Assembly (NCBI RefSeq): GCF_001456955.1
Contig: NZ_KQ758476.1
Location: forward strand, 39,537-103,536
Source of the DNA: Microbacterium enclense
GTDB taxonomy: Bacteria; Actinomycetota; Actinomycetes; Actinomycetales; Microbacteriaceae
Length of the DNA stretch: 64,000 nt
Reading direction: 5' to 3'
Within the stretch, counting starts at the first letter, position 1; every line of letters begins with the position of its first letter. Positions 27,740 through 36,541 of the stretch are shown one piece after another. Under the pieces are notes generated by a model. It saw only the letters and a list, made by a program, of their open reading frames with translations. It was not told the origin of the DNA and made no database searches. Position numbers and translations under genes: made by a program.

Positions 27740-27760
27740 ACTTCCCCGCCTCGGTAGCGT
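27731..27760 (+). promoter_or_regulatory. Candidate promoter of the large secreted hydrolase
   Basis: TTGCGA (27731-27736) and TAGCGT (27755-27760) are spaced 18 bases apart and resemble primary-sigma boxes, 55 bases ahead of the GTG start. The -35 box overlaps the half-site cluster, which would allow repression. Confidence 0.4.
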
Positions 27761-27814
27761 GCCTCCCACGCACCCGCTGCTCATCGGAGAGCAGCGCCGA
27801 GAGGAACAGACACA

Positions 27815-30800
27815 GTGGACTGCAATCCGACGACCCCCCATCGCGTCGGGCGTTCCGCGATCGCCACCGCGGCGATCGCGACGGTGCTGGCGACGACCTT
27901 CGTGGTCGCACCGGCACACGCCGCGAACACCGACATCGGCTACCCGACGTTCTCGGGAAGCCCGACCCCCGTCCCCGACACGGGGGTGACGTACACCCCC
28001 GGAAACCAGCTGCAAAGGATCTTCGACGCCGATCTCGCCGCCGGCGCGGGCTCGAGTGCGTCGAACGACTTCTGGATCGATGAGATGCTCGCGCGCACCG
28101 GCGACGCGGGCAGCTTCGGTGACAACAACCAGTGGTTGTTCACACGCGGACGCGCCGCATTCATGAAGGAGCACAACCCCGCTGTTCTCGGCTTCGGCGG
28201 CCAGCTCGCCTACTGGGAGGCCATCGACGGCCGCTCCGGGTACACCGTCACCGCCCGCGTCGGCGGCAACGACGTGAACCTGTCCGAGGACGTCGCGCAG
28301 CGCAAGCAGACGCCGAGCTACTGGCGCAGCGTGCACCGCGGCGCCGGGCTCGAGGTCGTGCAGACCAAGTTCATCACCGACGCCAACGTGCTCGTCACCG
28401 ACCTCGAGGTGCGCGCGACCGGTGGAGCCGTCGACGTGGAGCTCGTGGCATCCTCCCCCTTCGCCACCACCGTCGAGGGCGATGAGCTCGTCGGGCACGT
28501 GCAGGCGCTGAACGACCTCACGAAACTCTCGCCGCGTTTCTCGGGCGACGGCTTCGCCCCCGCCGATGCGACGCTGACCCGCACGCTCTCCGTTCCCGCC
28601 GGCGGCTCGGTGACCACCAAGCTCCAGCTCGGCCTGGTCACCGAAGAGATCGCCGCGTCACGCACCGAGTACGACGCGACGCGCGGCCAGTCGGCGGGCG
28701 AGGCCTACACCGCCCACGTCAGGGCATACAACCAGTGGTGGGCCGACAACGTGCCGTACCTCGACACGCCCGAAGACAACATCGACAAGACGCTGTTCTA
28801 CCGCTGGTGGCTCATGCGTTACAACTTCCTCGACGCCGACATGCCGGGCAACACCTACCAGTTCCCCGTCGCCATGGAGGGTGTGCTCGGGTACAACAAC
28901 TCGATCGTGCTCACCACGGGCATGTTCATCGACGATCTGAAGTACTTCCGCGACCCGATCTACTCCTACGGCCCGTGGGTCTCGACCGGTGAGACGAGCA
29001 AGAGCTACAAGTTCGTCGACAACCCGGGCGACCCCGCCAACTGGTCGAACAGCTACACCCAGTACATCTCCGAGGCGGCGTGGCGCTCGTACGAGCTGCA
29101 CGGCGGTCCCACCGCGATCGCCGAGAACCTGGCGAAGTACGCCGAAGACGACGTCAAGGGACTCGTCGACGCGTACGACTTCAACAAGAACGGCCTCATC
29201 GAGTACAACTGGGGCGCCATGACCGGCAACGACGCGGACGCCGTGTCGTTCCACTGGAAGAGCGGCTACCAGGACCGGGCCGAGAACGCCTACCTGTACT
29301 CCAATGCCCTGGCGGCGGCCGAGGCGTACCGCACCGCGGGCGACTCCGCGAAGGCCGACGAGATGGAGGCGTTCGCGCAGAACATCAAGACCCAGGTCAT
29401 GAAGGTGCTGTGGAACCCCGACCGCAAGCTCCTCGAACACGCGATGGCGAACAACGGCGAACACGTGCCGTGGAAGGAGATCAACAACTACTACCCGTTC
29501 TCGGTGGGTCTGGTCCCCAAGCCCGGTGACGCCGACTACAAGGACGACTACGTCGAGGCGCTCCGTCTGTTCGCCGACGACAAGCAGTACCCGATCTTCC
29601 CCTTCTACACCGCGAACCAGGCCGACCAGGCGGCGTACAACGCCACCGGCGGTCAGGGCAGCAACAACTTCTCGGTCATCAACTCCACGGTGACGTTCCG
29701 GATGCTGTCGAAGGTGCTGCGCGACTATCCCACCGACGCGATCGACGCCGAGTGGTACAAGAAGCTCCTGTACTGGAACGCCTGGGCGCACTACCAGAAC
29801 GGTGGCGACAACCGCCTGCCCGACCAGAACGAGTTCTGGGCCAACGGCTCGGCCGATCCGCAGAAGATCGACTACCGCTCGTGGATCCACCACACGATCC
29901 TCGGCGCCACCAACTTCACCATGATCGAGGACGCGATGGGGGTGCGCACCCGCAGCGACGCGAAGATCGAGCTCGACCCGATCGACATCGGCTGGGACCA
30001 CTTCACCGCCAACAACATCCGCTACCGCGACCGCGACCTCACGGTCACCTGGGACGCGCCGGGCGGAGAGCGGCACTACGGCTCCGACGTGCCCGAGGGG
30101 TACTCGGTGTTCCTCGACGGCAAGCTCGCCTTCACCGTCGACGAGCTCGCGCACGTGGTCTACGACCCCGCCAGCGGCACCGTCGAGGTCGTGAAGGGCG
30201 AGGCGAAGGTCACCACCGCCACGGCATCCACCGTCCAGGCCCCCCAGGACGTCCGGTTCGCGGACGACGCCCGCGTGGTCGACCTCTTCGCCAAGGCGGG
30301 CGCCGACATCCGTACCGACAGCACGGGCAGCGACAACCTCGCCGCCTCCGCGACCGCGACGTTCTCGGCCGCGGGACGGGAGCCCGCCGGCGCCGTCGAC
30401 GGCACGACCATCAACGAGCCCTTCTGGGGTACCGCGGGATCGCCGAACGCGAAGGACTCCCTCACCGTCGAGCTCGGCGGAGAGAAGACGTTCGACGACA
30501 TCCGCACCTACTTCTACGACAGCTCCTCGTCGGCGACGGCCGCCGGCTACGCCGAGCCCGCGGTCTACACCCTCGAGGTGCGTCGGGGCGGGCAGTGGTC
30601 GGTGATCCCGCAGCAGGCGCGGACCCCCGCCTACCCGCGGGCGAACTACAACCACGTGCAGTTCCCCGAGGTGACCGGCGACGCCGTGCGTCTGACCGCG
30701 ACCCACGCCAGCGGCGCCAAGACCGGCGTCAAGGAGCTGCAGGTCTTCCGCACGGGCATCGCCGCCCCGGCATCCTCGAACGCGGCGCCCCTGGTGACCG

Positions 30801-33298
30801 CGTGGCAGAACGACCAGGCCTCGGCCGGTGGCGCGGCCGCTCTGGTCGGCACGGTCAAAGACGACGGGCTGCCCTCCGGCACCGTGTCGTCACGGTGGAG
30901 CGTGGTGAGCGCACCCGAGGGGGCGACCGTGCTCTTCGACGACGCCGCCGCGGCCTCGACCACGGCGCGCTTCTCCGACGAGGGCGAGTACGTGCTGCGC
31001 CTGACGGCGGACGACGGCGAGAAGACCTCACAGGTCGACGTCACCGTTCAGGGCGAGCCGGCCACCGCCGGCACGAACATCGCACCGCAGGCGACGCCCA
31101 CCGCGGAGTACACGGCGGGTTGGAACAACGTCAAGGCCGTCAACGACGGCAAGGTGTCGTTCACCGGTGGGAGCCAGAGCGACATCTGGGGCACCTGGTC
31201 GGGCAACCACCCGGCGACCCGCTGGCTGCAGTACGAGTGGACGTCGCCGCAACGCATCGCGGGGGCCGAGATCGGCTTCTGGCGAGACCAGAACGATGTG
31301 AACTCCACGAACGGCGTCAACGTCCCGAAGGGGTGGAAGGCGCAGTACTGGACCGGCTCGGCGTGGGCCGACGTGGCGAACCCCTCCGGCTACACCGTCG
31401 AGCGCGACGAGACCAACGCCGTCACGTTCGACGCCGTGACCACGACGCGACTGCGAGTGGTGCTCCAGGCTGCGGGCAACGGCCCGTACGCCGCCGTGGC
31501 GGTCAGCGAGCTGAAGGTCTTCTCCGACGCGCCCGTCTCGATCGAGCCGATCGACGTGCGCACGCAGGTGGGCACGAAGCCGACGCTTCCGGCGACGGTG
31601 GATGCCACCTACTCCGACGGCAGCCACGCCGACCTCCCCGTCACCTGGGCCGAGGTCGCCGACGGCCAGGTCGCCGGCGAGGGCAGCTTCCCCGTCTCGG
31701 GCATCGTCGCCGGGTCGCCGGTGCCCGCCAAGGCCACCGTCTGGGTGCGCGCGACCGCTCCCGGGCAGATCAACCAGGTGGATGCGGTGACCACGCGCAC
31801 CCAGCCGGGTGTCGCGCCCGTGCTGCCGAAGAGCGTGGGCGTGCTGTTCAACGACGGTTCGCGCCAAGACCTCCCGGTCACGTGGGACGCGGTGCCGGCG
31901 GGGTCCTACGCCGCCGCCGGTCAGTTCACGGTCGCGGGCGTCGTGCAGAGCGATCTGGCCGGGTCGAAGGCCGCCCAGGCCACCGTGACCGTCGGCGGGG
32001 GCGGGAGCGACACCAAGGCGCCCACGGTCGCCTTCCAGACGTCGCCCGCCGCGCCCGAATCGGGCTGGTACACGCAGGCGGTCGCCGTCGAGGTGACGGC
32101 GCGCGACGATCAGGACGCCGCACCGCGCATCGAGGTGCGGGTGGACGAGGGTGCGTGGTCTGCGTACACCGGCGCCGTCTCGGTGACCGGCGACGGATCG
32201 CACGTCGTGCAGGCGCGGGCGACGGACGCCGCCGGCAACACGTCGGCGGTGGCCGAGCAGGCCGTGCGCATCGACGCGACGGCACCGACGGTCGAGGTCT
32301 CCCTCGACCCGGTCGCGCGCACGGTGAAGGCCACGTCGACGGATGCCGGTTCGGGAGTCGCCTCGGTCGAGTACCGCGTCGGCACCGACGGGACGTGGGC
32401 GCCGCTGACGGGCTCGGCGTTGCTCGGACTCGACGAGGCGAAGGTGCAGGCCCGCTCCACGGACAAGGCGGGAAACGTCTCGCCGGTCGTCGAGCAGACC
32501 ATGCCCAAGGCCGACGGCACGCAGAAGCGCAACGTCGCCCGACTCGCCACGCCCACGGCATCCGGAACCGCCGCCTGGAACAAGGTGACGGGTCTGAACG
32601 ACGACGTCCAGCCGACGTCGTCGGGGGATGTCACGCCGAACGACAACGCCAATGTCTGGGGCGTCTGGCCGGCCGTCACCGACCAGTGGGTGCAGTACGA
32701 CTGGACCGAGCCGGTGCGCATCGGCGAGCTGGGCGTCTACTTCGTCTCGAACATCGACGCGCAGGGCCTCGGCATCGACGTTCCCGCGAAGTGGGAGGCG
32801 CAGTACTGGGATGCCGCGGCGAGCGCCTGGGTCCCGGTGAAAAACGCCGGTGCGTACGGCACCGCGAAGGACACCTACAACACGGTGACCTTCGAGCCCG
32901 TCACGACGACGAAGCTCCGCCTCGCCCTCGACCCGGTCGGGACCGAGGAGGGCAAGGGCAGCGTCGGCATCAAGGAGTGGCAGGTGTTCGAGCGCGCCGA
33001 GGTCGCTCAGTCCACGCTGGAGGTCGAGGTGAGCGCGACCACCCGTGCCATCGCGGGCAAGGCGTACGTGATCGCCACGGCGAAGAACAACGACGACGTC
33101 CCGGTCGATCTCGTCTTCACCTCGGCGTACGGGAACAAGACGGTCAAGGGCGTTCAGCCCGGCAAGACCGTGAGCGCGTCGTTCAACTCGCGACAGACGT
33201 CCGTCCCCGCGGGGAAGGTCACGGTCACCGAGAGCGCCACCGTCGACGGCGCGCTGGTCACCGAGACCTCCGAGGCGTCGTACGCCGCGTCGAAGTGA
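27815..33298 (+). CDS. Secreted MGH1-like (alpha/alpha)6 glycoside hydrolase with multiple binding domains
   Basis: Exported protein of 1827 residues; signal peptide to about residue 36 (APAHA). Residues about 40-250 form a beta-sandwich. About 265-830 are an (alpha/alpha)6 hydrolase with features such as DFNKNGLIEYNWG and NDADAVSFHW, like MGH1/GH63-type enzymes. Then come a discoidin-like domain (842-985), a PKD-like domain (990-1085), a second discoidin (1087-1235), two Ig-like Big_4 repeats (1240-1390), an OmpL47-like stretch with ARATDAAGNTS (1400-1570), a third discoidin (1575-1725), and a C-terminal domain shared with two neighbours (1735-1827). The GTG start has a GAGGAA site. Substrate inferred from the locus: an arabinofuranose-bearing plant polymer. 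Confidence 0.85.
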   Translation: MDCNPTTPHRVGRSAIATAAIATVLATTFVVAPAHAANTDIGYPTFSGSPTPVPDTGVTYTPGNQLQRIFDADLAAGAGSSASNDFWIDEMLARTGDAGSFGDNNQWLFTRGRAAFMKEHNPAVLGFGGQLAYWEAIDGRSGYTVTARVGGNDVNLSEDVAQRKQTPSYWRSVHRGAGLEVVQTKFITDANVLVTDLEVRATGGAVDVELVASSPFATTVEGDELVGHVQALNDLTKLSPRFSGDGFAPADATLTRTLSVPAGGSVTTKLQLGLVTEEIAASRTEYDATRGQSAGEAYTAHVRAYNQWWADNVPYLDTPEDNIDKTLFYRWWLMRYNFLDADMPGNTYQFPVAMEGVLGYNNSIVLTTGMFIDDLKYFRDPIYSYGPWVSTGETSKSYKFVDNPGDPANWSNSYTQYISEAAWRSYELHGGPTAIAENLAKYAEDDVKGLVDAYDFNKNGLIEYNWGAMTGNDADAVSFHWKSGYQDRAENAYLYSNALAAAEAYRTAGDSAKADEMEAFAQNIKTQVMKVLWNPDRKLLEHAMANNGEHVPWKEINNYYPFSVGLVPKPGDADYKDDYVEALRLFADDKQYPIFPFYTANQADQAAYNATGGQGSNNFSVINSTVTFRMLSKVLRDYPTDAIDAEWYKKLLYWNAWAHYQNGGDNRLPDQNEFWANGSADPQKIDYRSWIHHTILGATNFTMIEDAMGVRTRSDAKIELDPIDIGWDHFTANNIRYRDRDLTVTWDAPGGERHYGSDVPEGYSVFLDGKLAFTVDELAHVVYDPASGTVEVVKGEAKVTTATASTVQAPQDVRFADDARVVDLFAKAGADIRTDSTGSDNLAASATATFSAAGREPAGAVDGTTINEPFWGTAGSPNAKDSLTVELGGEKTFDDIRTYFYDSSSSATAAGYAEPAVYTLEVRRGGQWSVIPQQARTPAYPRANYNHVQFPEVTGDAVRLTATHASGAKTGVKELQVFRTGIAAPASSNAAPLVTAWQNDQASAGGAAALVGTVKDDGLPSGTVSSRWSVVSAPEGATVLFDDAAAASTTARFSDEGEYVLRLTADDGEKTSQVDVTVQGEPATAGTNIAPQATPTAEYTAGWNNVKAVNDGKVSFTGGSQSDIWGTWSGNHPATRWLQYEWTSPQRIAGAEIGFWRDQNDVNSTNGVNVPKGWKAQYWTGSAWADVANPSGYTVERDETNAVTFDAVTTTRLRVVLQAAGNGPYAAVAVSELKVFSDAPVSIEPIDVRTQVGTKPTLPATVDATYSDGSHADLPVTWAEVADGQVAGEGSFPVSGIVAGSPVPAKATVWVRATAPGQINQVDAVTTRTQPGVAPVLPKSVGVLFNDGSRQDLPVTWDAVPAGSYAAAGQFTVAGVVQSDLAGSKAAQATVTVGGGGSDTKAPTVAFQTSPAAPESGWYTQAVAVEVTARDDQDAAPRIEVRVDEGAWSAYTGAVSVTGDGSHVVQARATDAAGNTSAVAEQAVRIDATAPTVEVSLDPVARTVKATSTDAGSGVASVEYRVGTDGTWAPLTGSALLGLDEAKVQARSTDKAGNVSPVVEQTMPKADGTQKRNVARLATPTASGTAAWNKVTGLNDDVQPTSSGDVTPNDNANVWGVWPAVTDQWVQYDWTEPVRIGELGVYFVSNIDAQGLGIDVPAKWEAQYWDAAASAWVPVKNAGAYGTAKDTYNTVTFEPVTTTKLRLALDPVGTEEGKGSVGIKEWQVFERAEVAQSTLEVEVSATTRAIAGKAYVIATAKNNDDVPVDLVFTSAYGNKTVKGVQPGKTVSASFNSRQTSVPAGKVTVTESATVDGALVTETSEASYAASK

Positions 33299-33304
33299 CA
33301 TCGA

Positions 33305-33336
33305 GGGAAGGGGGCGGGTCCGCCCGTCCCCTTCCC
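33305..33336 (+). terminator. Strong hairpin after the large hydrolase gene
   Basis: A 14-base stem (33305-33318 with 33323-33336, one G-T pair) closes on the tetraloop TCCG, starting 7 bases after the stop. No T-run follows. It could end transcription or protect the message end. Confidence 0.75.
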
Positions 33337-33429
33337 CCTCCTCGCGTTGCGAGGATGCCCGCAGGCGCGCCCCGCTCACGCGCGCCCGGACGGGCGCCCC
33401 ATCCCGGATCTTCGAAGCGAAAGAAGCTC

Positions 33430-36400
33430 ATGACCAGACTGACCGCTCGCCGGACCCTGGCGGCGACCGCCGCCGCGGGTCTCGTCGCAGGCCTGCTCGC
33501 GCTGGCCCCCGCCGGCGCCGCCTCCGCCCTGCCCAACCCCCTGCTCGGAGACGGATCGGTGTATTCCGCCGACCCGGCCACCCTCGTCGTCGACGACACG
33601 CTGTACGTCTATGCGGGCCGCGACGAAGCGGGCCCGACCACGAACGACTTCATCATGAACGAGTGGCAGTCGTTCTCGACCACCGACGTCGAGGGCGGCG
33701 AGTGGGAGTACCACCCGGCCCTGATGCGGCCGGAGCAGGTCTTCTCCTGGGCGACGCCCGGCCGCGCCTATGCCGGACAGGTCGTGCAGGGCGCCGACGA
33801 CCGCTTCTACTGGTACGTGCCCGTGCACGAGGCCGGGAGCACCTCCGTCGATCCCTTCGGCATCGGCATCGCCGTGTCCGACACGCCTTCCGGCCCCTGG
33901 ACCGATTACGCCGGCGGGCCGATCGTCTCGCAGAAGATCCTGGGCAACGACGCCCACAACATCGACCCCACCGTGTACGTCGCCGACGACGGTCGCGTGT
34001 GGATGTACTGGGGCAGCTTCAGCAGGTTGTTCGGTGTCGAGCTGGCATCCGACATGAAGACCTTGATCGGGACGCCCACCGAGATCCGCAGCGGCGTCGA
34101 CGGCTTCTTCGAGGCCGCCTGGTTGTTCGAGCGCAAGGGAACCTACTACCTCGCCTACGCCGCGAACACCGCGGGCCCCGACAGCTGGTGCACCCCGGCG
34201 GTGTACCACGCGTGCATCGCCTACTCCACGGCGCCCACGCCGATGGGACCGTGGACCTCGCAGGGCCGCGTGCTGGCACCGGTGTCGTCGACGACGAGCC
34301 ACCCCGCCATCACCGAGTTCAAGGGCGAGTGGTACATGGCCTACCACACCGCCGACGCGGTCGGCGGGAACCACTTCCGTCGCTCGGTCGCCGTCGACGA
34401 GGTCGAGTGGGACGACTCGGTCACCCCCGCGCGGATGAAGCCGGTCGTCACGACGCCCGTTCGGGACGACGACGCGACGCCGTCGGAGAACGTGGCGCCG
34501 TGGGCCACGGCGTCGGCCTCAAACCAGCCGATCCCGACGCAGTACTGGATCGCGGCTCTCAACGACGGCATCACCCGCCCCAACCCGCTCCCGCCGGACA
34601 TGTGGGGCTCGTACGCCGCCGACCGCCCCGCGAGCCAGTGGATCCAATACGACTGGACGGAGCCGGTGCGCATCGATCGTTCATCCATCCAGTTCTGGAA
34701 CGACGCCCAGCCCGGCAGCGGTGACGGCGTCGCAGCCCCGGCATCGTGGTCGCTGCAGTACTGGGACCAGGGTCGGTGGAACGACGTAAGGAACCCCAGC
34801 GGCTATCCGACGGCGGTTCGCGAGATGCACGAGGTGACCTTCGAACCCGTGACGACGACGCGGTTGCGGGCCGTGATGAACGCCGCGCCCGGCAAGACGA
34901 CGCCCGTGAAGTACTCCGCCCTCGCGGTGGAGGAGTGGTCGGTCGCAGCCGTCGCCGCCGACGGGTACGCGCCGGCCGCCACCCGCACGCTGGTCGGTGA
35001 AGCCCCTGTGCTGCCCGACACCGTCGCGCTGATCTACGGCGTCGATCGTGTGGCCGCGCCCGTGAAGTGGGATGCCGTCGACCCCGCGTCGTACGCGCAG
35101 ACCGGCTCCTTCGCGGTTCGTGGGACCGCTCAGGGGTATGCGGCCGGCCGCGTCGAGGCGACCGTGACGGTCGAGGAGCTCGACGATTCGCCCGACACCG
35201 CCGCACCCGAGGTCGGCGTCGACCTGCGCGGACCCCGGGGCGCCGGCGACTGGTACGTCGGCCCCGTGACCGTGCGCGTCACCGCCACGGACGACCGCGA
35301 CCTGCGCTCGCGCATCTCGGTCGGCATCGACGGCGGCGCCCTGACAGACACCGCCGACGTGCGCCGCGTCGACACCGTCGTGAGCGCCGACGGAGCGCAC
35401 ACCGTCATCGCGCGGGCGACGGATGCCGCCGGCAACGTCTCGGACGACGCCTCGGCGGCGTTCCGCATCGACGCGACGGCCCCGAAGGTCACGGCGCAGC
35501 TCGACACCGACGCGCGGGCCGTGTCGGCCTCGGCGACCGACTCCGGCTCCGGTCTCGCCGGACTGGAGTACGCGATCGACGAGCCCACCGCCTGGAAGCC
35601 GTTCACGGCGCCTGTGGCAGCGCCCGACCTCGAGCGGCACGTCGTCTTCGTCCGGGCGACGGACGCGGCGGGCAACGTCTCGACGCCGACCGCGACGACC
35701 GTCCCCCGCTCGCCCGATGCGCCGATGACCGGCAACGTGGCGCGCTACGCGACGGCGACCGCGTCGTCGGCCTCGGGATGGGCTCCCGTCGACAACGTCA
35801 ACGACGGGTCCACCGCGACGAACTGGGGCACATGGCCCCGGGTCGGCGAGCAGTGGGTTCAGCTCAACTGGGAACGCCCCGTCCGCGTCGACCGCGCGGG
35901 CGTGCGGTTCGCCCGGGATGCCGCCGACTCCGCGAACGCGGGACTGATCCCGCCCCGGTCGTGGGTGCTGCAGTACCGCGGCACGGACGGCGTCTGGCAT
36001 GACGTCGCCACCGATGACGCCTACGCCCGGTCGTCGGATGCGGTGAACGAGATCGCGTTCGACGCGGTCGAGACGACGGCGCTGCGCGCCCTCATGCAGT
36101 CGTGGGGTGCGCAGGAGGGCCAGGGCTCCGCCGGCATCCAGGAGTTCGAGGCGTGGGCCGCCGAGGCGCCCGCCCCGGCTCTGACGATCGAGCCGTCGGC
36201 GTCGACCCGGATGATCGCGGGGAAGGCGTACGTGGTCGCCACCGTGAAGAACGCCGACGACGTGGCGGTCGACCTCGTGATCACCAGCGAGTACGGCACG
36301 AAGACGATCACGGGTGTACAGCCGGGCAGGACGGTGAGCGCGACCTTCACCTCTCGCAGGGCGTCCGTTCCGGCCGGCGAGGTCACGGTGACGGCCACCG

Positions 36401-36462
36401 CGACGGTCGACGGTGCTCCGGTGACCGCCACCGTCGAGGCGCCGTACGGCGCGCAGAACTGA
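33430..36462 (+). CDS. Secreted GH43 glycosidase with discoidin, Ig-like and shared C-terminal domains
   Basis: Exported enzyme of about 1010 residues; signal peptide to about residue 34. The catalytic five-bladed propeller (35-350) shows the GH43 triad: Asp48 in SADPATLV, Asp179 in HNIDPTVYV, and Glu228 in FFEAAWLF. GH43 enzymes are mostly alpha-L-arabinofuranosidases, arabinanases or beta-xylosidases; the locus favours arabinose release. Further domains: discoidin-like (355-515), Big_4 (520-585), OmpL47-like (590-760), discoidin-like (765-910), and the C-terminal domain also found in two neighbours (915-1010). The frame is open far upstream into the preceding gene, but the start fits the signal peptide. 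Confidence 0.9.
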   Translation: MTRLTARRTLAATAAAGLVAGLLALAPAGAASALPNPLLGDGSVYSADPATLVVDDTLYVYAGRDEAGPTTNDFIMNEWQSFSTTDVEGGEWEYHPALMRPEQVFSWATPGRAYAGQVVQGADDRFYWYVPVHEAGSTSVDPFGIGIAVSDTPSGPWTDYAGGPIVSQKILGNDAHNIDPTVYVADDGRVWMYWGSFSRLFGVELASDMKTLIGTPTEIRSGVDGFFEAAWLFERKGTYYLAYAANTAGPDSWCTPAVYHACIAYSTAPTPMGPWTSQGRVLAPVSSTTSHPAITEFKGEWYMAYHTADAVGGNHFRRSVAVDEVEWDDSVTPARMKPVVTTPVRDDDATPSENVAPWATASASNQPIPTQYWIAALNDGITRPNPLPPDMWGSYAADRPASQWIQYDWTEPVRIDRSSIQFWNDAQPGSGDGVAAPASWSLQYWDQGRWNDVRNPSGYPTAVREMHEVTFEPVTTTRLRAVMNAAPGKTTPVKYSALAVEEWSVAAVAADGYAPAATRTLVGEAPVLPDTVALIYGVDRVAAPVKWDAVDPASYAQTGSFAVRGTAQGYAAGRVEATVTVEELDDSPDTAAPEVGVDLRGPRGAGDWYVGPVTVRVTATDDRDLRSRISVGIDGGALTDTADVRRVDTVVSADGAHTVIARATDAAGNVSDDASAAFRIDATAPKVTAQLDTDARAVSASATDSGSGLAGLEYAIDEPTAWKPFTAPVAAPDLERHVVFVRATDAAGNVSTPTATTVPRSPDAPMTGNVARYATATASSASGWAPVDNVNDGSTATNWGTWPRVGEQWVQLNWERPVRVDRAGVRFARDAADSANAGLIPPRSWVLQYRGTDGVWHDVATDDAYARSSDAVNEIAFDAVETTALRALMQSWGAQEGQGSAGIQEFEAWAAEAPAPALTIEPSASTRMIAGKAYVVATVKNADDVAVDLVITSEYGTKTITGVQPGRTVSATFTSRRASVPAGEVTVTATATVDGAPVTATVEAPYGAQN

Positions 36463-36465
36463 CTG

Positions 36466-36503
36466 TCAGCGGAGGGGGCGACTCCTCCCGCCCCCTCCGC
36501 TGA
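36466..36503 (+). terminator. 15-base-pair hairpin after the GH43 gene
   Basis: TCAGCGGAGGGGGCG (36466-36480) and its exact inverse (36489-36503) begin right after the stop, with an 8-base loop. Likely terminator or mRNA-stabilising hairpin before the next gene. Confidence 0.75.
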
Positions 36504-36541
36504 TCAAGCCCCGAATCCGCTCGATGAAGAGAAGAGACAGC

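Noticed and set aside
28658..33379. Long minus-strand frames (about 680 and 780 codons) opposite the MGH1-like gene
   Set aside because: Arg/Val/Gly-biased shadow translations of a well-supported secreted protein on the other strand.
29752..33429. Upstream extension of the GH43 frame into the preceding gene
   Set aside because: The extension is Arg/Pro-rich shadow sequence; a proper signal peptide begins at 33430.
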